The notes beneath the pieces are model-generated. The model searched no databases. It saw only the letters and a program-made list of their open reading frames with translations, and was not told where the DNA came from. From contig CAWJJM010000012.1 of NCBI GenBank assembly GCA_963843275.1, positions 310,001 through 374,000 on the forward strand: a DNA stretch of 64,000 nt. The letters are read 5' to 3'. The DNA comes from CAWJJM01 sp963843275 (GTDB lineage: Bacteria > Acidobacteriota > Thermoanaerobaculia > Multivoradales > JBCCEF01). The translations under genes and the position numbers were made by a program. This document shows, one piece after another, positions 59,719 through 64,000 of the stretch. Numbering within the stretch: position 1 is the first letter of the stretch; each line of letters starts with the position of its first letter.

Positions 59719-61413
59719 ATGATGACGACCACCGTTCCGGGGACGGAGAAGCGGCGCGTCGAGCGGCCCCCGGCCGACCCGACGCTGGGCCGCTTCCTCC
59801 TCGACCAGCTCTGGGAGGCGGGGGTCGACACCGTCTTCGGGATCCCCGGCGACTTCATCCTGCGCCTGTGCCAGGTGATCGACGAGGACCCGCGGTTCAC
59901 CTTCCGCACCCTCTCCCACGAGCCCGGGGTGGGCTTCGCCGCCGGCGGCGCCGCCCGCGGCCGCCGCGACCTGGCGGTGGCGTGCGTCACCTACGGCGCC
60001 GGGGCGCTGAACATGGTCAACCCGGTGGCGGCGGCCTGGGCCGAGAAGACGCCCTTGCTGGTGCTCACCGGCGGGCCCGGCGCGGCCGAGCGCGAGAGCG
60101 GCATCCTGGTGCACCACCAGGTCAAGAGCTTCGAGAGCCAGTGCCGGGTGTTCCGCGAGGTGACGGCCTACCAGGCGGTGCTCGACGATCCCGAGACCGC
60201 CGCCGCCGCCGTGCGCCGGGCGATCGACGTCTGCCGGCAGTACTCGCTGCCCGTCTACCTCGAGGTGCCGCGCGACATGGTGGACCGCCCGCTGCGGGTG
60301 GGGACGGCCCGCGAGCTCGGCGTCCCCACCTCGCCGGGCGCGGTGGCGGAGGCGGCCGACGAGGTGGTGGCCCTGCTCGGCCGGGCCGAGCGACCGGTCG
60401 TGGTGGTGGGCGTCGAGGTGCACCGCTTCGGCCTCGAGCGCCGGGTCGTCGAGCTGGCCGACCGGATGGGCGTCCCGGTGGTGTCGACCTTCATGGGCCG
60501 CGGCACCTTCCCCGACGACCACCCGCTGTTCGCCGGCGTCTACCTGGGCCCGGCCTCGCCGCCCGGGGCGCGCGAGCTGGTCGAGGAGTCCGACGGGCTG
60601 CTGCTGCTCGGGGCGCTCTTGTCCGACACCAACATGGGGATGCGGCTGTCGGCCCTCGACCCGCGCCGGGTGGCGCGCGCGGTGGGGCGCCGCGTCGACC
60701 TCGGCTTCCACCACACCGAGGACGTGCCGCTGACCGACCTGGTGGCGGCGTTGCTCGCCCACCCGGAGGCGGCCGGCCTGGGCGACGGCGGGCACACCTT
60801 CGTCCCCCGCCCCTTCGACCGCGCCGGCGACGCCCCCGCACCCGGGCCGCTGCGGGTCGCCGCGCTGGTCGCCGAGATCAACCGCTCCTTCGCCCTCGAG
60901 GGGGAGATGCCGGTCGTCGCCGACACCGGCGACTGCCTGTTCGCCACCCACCAGATCGAGACCCAGGAGGTGGTCGCCTCCGCCTACTACGCCACCATGG
61001 GGTTCGGCGTCCCCACGGCGCTCGGCTTCGAGGTCGCCACCGGCCGCCGGCCGCTGGTGCTGGTCGGCGACGGCGCCTTCCAGATGACCGGCTCCGAGCT
61101 GGTCCACGCGCTGCGCTGGGGCCTGCGGCCGGTGGTGGTGGTGATGAACAACGGCTCCTGGGAGATGCTCCAGTCCTTCCTGCCCACCGCCTACAACGAG
61201 GTCGCCGACTGGCGCTACGCCGAGACCGCGCGGACCTGGGGCGTTTTGGCCTTCCGCCCCGGGACCGCCGCCGAGCTGCGCGAGGCGCTCGCCGCGGCGC
61301 GCGCCGCCGACCGGGCGACGCTGATCGAGGTCCCGCTCGCCCGCGGCGACATCTCGGCGACGCTCCACACCTTCACCCGCAGCGTCGGCAACACGCCGCC
61401 GCCCCCGGAGTAG
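59719..61413 (+). CDS. Thiamine-diphosphate-dependent 2-oxoacid decarboxylase (indole/phenylpyruvate type)
   Basis: A 564-residue ThDP enzyme with Pyr domain (TVFGIPGDFILRLCQVIDED; catalytic Glu in LSHEPGVGFAAGG, ~residue 67), central domain and PP domain. The ThDP/Mg motif is LVGDGAFQMTGSELVHALRW to VVVMNNGSWEM. HHQVKSFESQCRVFREVT recalls phenylpyruvate/indolepyruvate decarboxylases rather than acetolactate synthase. The likely reaction is decarboxylation of an aromatic 2-oxo acid to its aldehyde; the substrate is inferred only. It is a single gene with its own promoter. Confidence 0.88.
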   Translation: MMTTTVPGTEKRRVERPPADPTLGRFLLDQLWEAGVDTVFGIPGDFILRLCQVIDEDPRFTFRTLSHEPGVGFAAGGAARGRRDLAVACVTYGAGALNMVNPVAAAWAEKTPLLVLTGGPGAAERESGILVHHQVKSFESQCRVFREVTAYQAVLDDPETAAAAVRRAIDVCRQYSLPVYLEVPRDMVDRPLRVGTARELGVPTSPGAVAEAADEVVALLGRAERPVVVVGVEVHRFGLERRVVELADRMGVPVVSTFMGRGTFPDDHPLFAGVYLGPASPPGARELVEESDGLLLLGALLSDTNMGMRLSALDPRRVARAVGRRVDLGFHHTEDVPLTDLVAALLAHPEAAGLGDGGHTFVPRPFDRAGDAPAPGPLRVAALVAEINRSFALEGEMPVVADTGDCLFATHQIETQEVVASAYYATMGFGVPTALGFEVATGRRPLVLVGDGAFQMTGSELVHALRWGLRPVVVVMNNGSWEMLQSFLPTAYNEVADWRYAETARTWGVLAFRPGTAAELREALAAARAADRATLIEVPLARGDISATLHTFTRSVGNTPPPPE

Positions 61414-61440
61414 GGCGTCGCGGAGCGGGCGGGTTCCGGG

Positions 61441-62274
61441 ATGAGCGGTCTGCGGGAGCTGGGGCGCGCCCTGTGGCGCGAGTCGATCGACGACGGCATC
61501 ACCGGCGAGGCGGCCAAGGCCGCGTACTACTTCTTCCTCTCCTTCTTCCCGATGATCCTGGCGCTGTTCGCGGTGACCGGGATCTTCGGCGGCAACGCGG
61601 CCTTCCAGTGGATCATGGACTGGCTGCGGACGGCGCTGCCGGGCGACGCGGCGGAGTACCTGCGGAAGTTCGTGCTCGAGGTGACCGGGGAGAAGCGCCC
61701 CGGCATGCTGTCGGTGGGCCTCCTGCTGACCGCCTGGTCGGCGTCGAACATGTTCGCCACCCTGACCGAGTGCCTCAACACGATGTACGACATCGGCGAG
61801 AACCGGCCGTGGTGGAAGCGCCGCCTGCTGGCCCTGGCGGCGCTCACGGTGAGCCTCGTGCTCCTGACCGGCGGCGCCGCGGCCGTGCTGGCCGGCCCGG
61901 CGATCGTCGGGGCGCTCCGCCTCGACACGGTCTGGAACGTCCTGCGCTGGCCGCTCGCCTTCGGGATGCTCACGGTGATGATGTGGCTCGTCTACTACCT
62001 GCTCCCGGCGCGCGACCAGCGGCAGGCGAAGGGGCCGGTGGCGGTGGGGGCGCTGGTGGGCTCGGGGCTCTGGGTGCTCGCCACGCTGCTGTTCCACGTC
62101 TACGTGTCGCGCTTCGCCACCTTCGACGCCACCTACGGCTTCGTCGGCGGCATCATCGTGCTGCTGTTGTGGCTCTATCTCACGGCGCTGACCATCCTCT
62201 TCGGCGGCGAGGTGGCGGCCACCCTCGAGCAGCGGGCGCGCGGCGACTGGGAGGTGGGCGGCCCGCCGCGCTGA
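61441..62274 (+). CDS. YihY/BrkB-family inner-membrane protein
   Basis: A 277-residue membrane protein with six hydrophobic helices. DDGITGEAAKAAYYFFLSFF near the N-terminus, LTAWSASNMFATLTECLNTM in the middle and ATYGFVGGIIVLLLWLYLTA near the end are typical of the YihY/BrkB (formerly called RNase BN) family, whose function is unsettled. It is 27 bases after the decarboxylase gene. Confidence 0.9.
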   Translation: MSGLRELGRALWRESIDDGITGEAAKAAYYFFLSFFPMILALFAVTGIFGGNAAFQWIMDWLRTALPGDAAEYLRKFVLEVTGEKRPGMLSVGLLLTAWSASNMFATLTECLNTMYDIGENRPWWKRRLLALAALTVSLVLLTGGAAAVLAGPAIVGALRLDTVWNVLRWPLAFGMLTVMMWLVYYLLPARDQRQAKGPVAVGALVGSGLWVLATLLFHVYVSRFATFDATYGFVGGIIVLLLWLYLTALTILFGGEVAATLEQRARGDWEVGGPPR

Positions 62275-62293
62275 GCCGTGCCGCGCGGCCGCC

Positions 62294-62322
62294 TTGCAAC
62301 CCGGGCGGGCCGCGGGTACAGT
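62294..62322 (+). promoter_or_regulatory. dedA-type gene promoter, near-leaderless
   Basis: TTGCAA (62294-62299), 17-base spacer and TACAGT (62317-62322), nine bases before ATG 62332. The predicted leader is only a few bases; no Shine-Dalgarno. Confidence 0.55.
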
Positions 62323-62331
62323 CCGCCCGGC

Positions 62332-63039
62332 ATGGAAGGCCTGCGCTCGCTCTACGCCCTGGCCAAGGGGTGGCTCTACGACCTGCTCCACTGGGTGGAG
62401 CACTGGGCGCACAGCCCCTACGGCGCGACGGCCCTGTTCTGCATCGCCTTCGCCGAGTCGAGCTTCTTCCCCATCCCGCCGGACGTGCTGCTGATCCCGC
62501 TGTGCCTGGGCGACCCGGGGCGGGCCTTCTGGTTCGCCACCATCTGCTCGCTGGGCTCGGTGCTGGGCGGCATGGCCGGCTACGCCATCGGCTTCTTCGG
62601 CGGCCGGCCGCTGCTCTACAAGCTCTTCCCCGACGACAAGGTCGAGACGGTCGAGCGCTACTACGACCGCTACAACGCCTGGGCCACCGGCATCGCCGGG
62701 TTGACCCCGCTGCCGTACAAGCTGTTCACCATCTCGGGCGGCGCCTTCGCCATCGGCTTCCGGGTCTTCGTGCTGGCGTCGATCGTCGGCCGCAGCCTGC
62801 GCTTCTTCGGCGTCGCCGGCCTGATCTACTTCTTCGGCCCGCCGATCAGCGCCTTCATCGAGCGCTACCTCGACCTGCTCTCGATCGCCTTTGTTATCCT
62901 CCTGCTCCTCGGTTTCTGGGTCGCCGGCCACGGCGCCCACCGCGCCCACCGCAACCGCCGCAGGGCGGCCGCGGCCCGAGCCGAGAGCCCCGACGATGAG
63001 CCCCCTGCACCGAGCCCTGCGCCTCCTGCTGACCGGTAG
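62332..63039 (+). CDS. DedA-family membrane protein (VTT/SNARE-associated domain)
   Basis: A 235-residue DedA/YqaA-type protein, implicated in lipid scrambling or transport and membrane homeostasis. The re-entrant segment FCIAFAESSFFPIPPDVLLI (Glu and PxPP) and the second repeat GIAGLTPLPYKLFTISGGAF are diagnostic. The C-terminal ~30 residues are Arg/Ala/Pro rich and overlap the next gene by 44 bases. ATG 62332 is chosen from the promoter position. Confidence 0.9.
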   Translation: MEGLRSLYALAKGWLYDLLHWVEHWAHSPYGATALFCIAFAESSFFPIPPDVLLIPLCLGDPGRAFWFATICSLGSVLGGMAGYAIGFFGGRPLLYKLFPDDKVETVERYYDRYNAWATGIAGLTPLPYKLFTISGGAFAIGFRVFVLASIVGRSLRFFGVAGLIYFFGPPISAFIERYLDLLSIAFVILLLLGFWVAGHGAHRAHRNRRRAAAARAESPDDEPPAPSPAPPADR

Positions 63040-63283
63040 GGTCCAGGGCGTCGGGTTCCGCCACTTCACCCGCAAGCAGGCCGAGGCCCTGGGCCTCGCC
63101 GGCACCGTCGCCAACCTCGCCGACGGCCGGGTCGAGATCGAGGTCGCCGGCGACCCGGCCACCCTCGAGGAGTTCAAGCGCCGCGTCCGCCAGGGCCCGC
63201 GCTTCGGCACCGTCGACGAGCTCGCCGAGGAGGAGATCGCGGAGCCGCCGGAGTGGGAGGGGTTCCGGGTGGTGCGGAAGTAG
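62996..63283 (+). CDS. Acylphosphatase
   Basis: A 95-residue acylphosphatase that hydrolyses carboxyl-phosphate bonds. The phosphate loop with catalytic Arg, TGRVQGVGFRHFTRKQA (~residues 14-30), and the catalytic Asn in LAGTVANLADGRVEIEVAGD are present. It overlaps the dedA-type gene by 44 bases in another frame, so translation may be coupled. Confidence 0.93.
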   Translation: MSPLHRALRLLLTGRVQGVGFRHFTRKQAEALGLAGTVANLADGRVEIEVAGDPATLEEFKRRVRQGPRFGTVDELAEEEIAEPPEWEGFRVVRK

Positions 63284-63384
63284 GGGAGAGGGCCGAGGGC
63301 GCGGGAGGTGCGAGTCGCGGGCGGCCGCAACGAGGGGTCGGGAGTCGGCTCGGGTGGCGCCGAGCCGCTGCTCCGGGCAGGCCT

Positions 63385-63684
63385 TCAGTCCCGGCCGGTT
63401 CCGCCGCCGGTGCGATCGGGGCCCGCCCCGCCCCGGTCGTCCTCTCCCGTCGCCCGATCGTCTCTCGCGGGGGCCGCCTCGTCCTCCTTCGCGGCCGCCC
63501 CTCGGCCCTCTGCCGCCGCCTGGAGGTCCACCGCCCGCATCGCACCCACCGCGGCCTCCCACGCCCCCTCGGCGCACAGACCCGCCAGCGAGGCGTCCTC
63601 CCAGGCCTCCAGCGCCGCCTCGATCAGCGCCCGCCGCACCCGCTCGGCCCGCTCCCGCCGCCGTTCGTCCCGCTCGTCGCTCAC
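63385..63684 (-). CDS. Small uncharacterised protein
   Basis: A 99-residue protein without a known function. The N-terminal half is an ordered helical segment (RRRERAERVRRALIEAALEA, then LAGLCAEGAWEAAVGAMRAV) resembling short alpha-proteobacterial and acidobacterial proteins of the type ALEAYEDAGLxGLCAEGxWE. The C-terminal ~40 residues are disordered (Gly/Arg/Asp). No clear ribosome site. The ordered half supports a real gene. Confidence 0.6.
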   Translation of the reverse strand: MSDERDERRRERAERVRRALIEAALEAWEDASLAGLCAEGAWEAAVGAMRAVDLQAAAEGRGAAAKEDEAAPARDDRATGEDDRGGAGPDRTGGGTGRD

Positions 63685-63721
63685 CGCGCTCCCACCTCCG
63701 ACCCGAGCCTACCCCCTCCCG

Positions 63722-63727
63722 TATACT
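63722..63727 (+). promoter_or_regulatory. -10 element of tRNA-Lys
   Basis: TATACT, seven bases before the 5' end of the mature tRNA. No clear -35. Confidence 0.45.
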
Positions 63728-63734
63728 CCCGCGC

Positions 63735-63807
63735 GGGCCCTTAGCTCAGTTGGTAGAGCAGCGGACTTTTAATCCGTCGGTCCGGGGTTCGAGCCCCCGA
63801 GGGCCCA
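63735..63807 (+). tRNA. tRNA-Lys (anticodon UUU)
   Basis: A complete cloverleaf of 73 bases. Acceptor GGGCCCT (63735-63741) pairs with AGGGCCC (63800-63806), discriminator A. D arm GCTC ... GAGC. Anticodon stem CGGA/TCCG with loop CTTTTAA, anticodon TTT. T arm CGGGG-TTCGAGC-CCCCG. CCA is not encoded. Confidence 0.97.
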
Positions 63808-64000
63808 ATGCGTCACGGCGATCCCCCTGAAGCGGGCGAGCTCGGGGTCGGTACCGAAAAGGGGCTCGTCGCCCGGGAGCGACGCTGCGAGGAGCTCGAC
63901 GCGGGCGAGCTCCCCATGGGCGGTCGCCGGCTCGACCCGCACTTCGAGTGCGAGTGTGCCACGGCAGGAGCGAGAAGCGGCAGGCCTGTGAGCCCTCTGC
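63808..64000. other. Unassigned right-edge stretch
   Basis: No gene can be supported in these 193 bases. One plus-strand frame (from ATG 63808) and one minus-strand frame are open to the window edge. The minus frame has a protein-like composition (LALEVRVEPATAHGELARVE, LFGTDPELARFRGIAV) but would have to end inside the tRNA complement. The flanking sequence is needed. Confidence 0.4.

Noticed and set aside
58930..63330. A 1466-residue minus-strand open frame
   Set aside because: Only its last ~238 codons encode MtgA. The rest is antisense to the decarboxylase, YihY, DedA and acylphosphatase genes and is His/Arg/Gly/Ala low-complexity translation typical of GC-rich shadows.
63808..64000. 3' end of a toxin-like (PIN-type) gene on the minus strand
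   Set aside because: A phrase such as GTDPELARFRGIAV recalls PIN domains, but the frame would end inside the tRNA complement and the catalytic residues are not in view.

Overview
The window is one 64 kb stretch of a very GC-rich bacterial chromosome. It has no rRNA, integrase, transposase or CRISPR array. It mixes a complete str-S10-spc-alpha ribosomal cluster with FadL/SpoIIE/sigma-54 genes, an EF-G-2 paralogue, paired phosphofructokinases and a LuxE/LuxC pair. That mix, and the Gram-negative envelope proteins (FadL porin, MtgA, lipoproteins, type IV pilus ATPase), suggest an Acidobacteriota-like lineage. This is a guess from gene content, not a placement. Several promoters share TTGACA-N17/18-TAnnnT. 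At least seven genes have a TAnnnT box only 6-9 bases before the start codon and no Shine-Dalgarno, which suggests leaderless transcripts.

Layout. 0-3 kb (minus): 5' end of an ammonium transporter, then a LuxC-type acyl-CoA reductase and LuxE-type acyl-protein synthetase. 3-10.2 kb: smpB, a YbjN-domain protein, a FadL porin, an SGNH esterase and uvrA. 10.2-16.6 kb: cell-wall amidase, a GAF-AAA+ enhancer-binding protein, then a sigma-54-type promoter with upstream palindromes driving a 51-residue membrane peptide and a partner-switching module (RsbW-like kinase, STAS antagonist, GAF-SpoIIE phosphatase). 16.6-22.5 kb: isoaspartyl peptidase, two tandem phosphofructokinases with different donor motifs, a lipoprotein and an NmrA-like protein. 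22.5-41.7 kb: rpsL-rpsG-fusA-tuf-(S10 genes)-(spc genes)-secY-adk-infA-rpmJ-rpsM-rpsK-rpsD-rpoA-rplQ, all on the plus strand and ended by a GC hairpin. 41.8-51 kb: DinB-like protein, S2P-type metalloprotease, EF-G-2, Ser/Thr kinase, a tandem M16 peptidase pair and lexA. 51.3-57.6 kb: pilT with a coiled-coil tail, a GT-C-like membrane protein, a CCA-adding-type nucleotidyltransferase and gatCA. 57.6-64 kb: sigma-E/anti-sigma pair, mtgA, a ThDP-dependent decarboxylase, YihY, DedA, acylphosphatase, a small protein and tRNA-Lys(UUU).

The most unusual property is a cluster of single-base indels. About 38 fall in the conserved translation genes between 24.9 and 41.0 kb (fusA 7, tuf 3, rpsM 4, rpsK 5, rpsD 4, rpoA 6, others 1-2); only about four others occur elsewhere (luxC, the esterase, uvrA, an M16 gene). 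Reading frames close exactly when each is corrected. Nearly all sit at the third codon position: either two alternative wobble bases stand side by side (TAT+C, CTT+C, GTT+G, GCC+G, GTC+G) or the wobble base is missing. This looks like a consensus built from several related strains rather than biology, and affected genes are annotated as intact genes with damaged sequence.

The most promising biological unit is the 12.2-16.6 kb region, where an activator with an atypical GAFTGA loop sits beside a sigma-54 promoter that seems to control a complete phosphorylation switch headed by an unrecognised small membrane protein.
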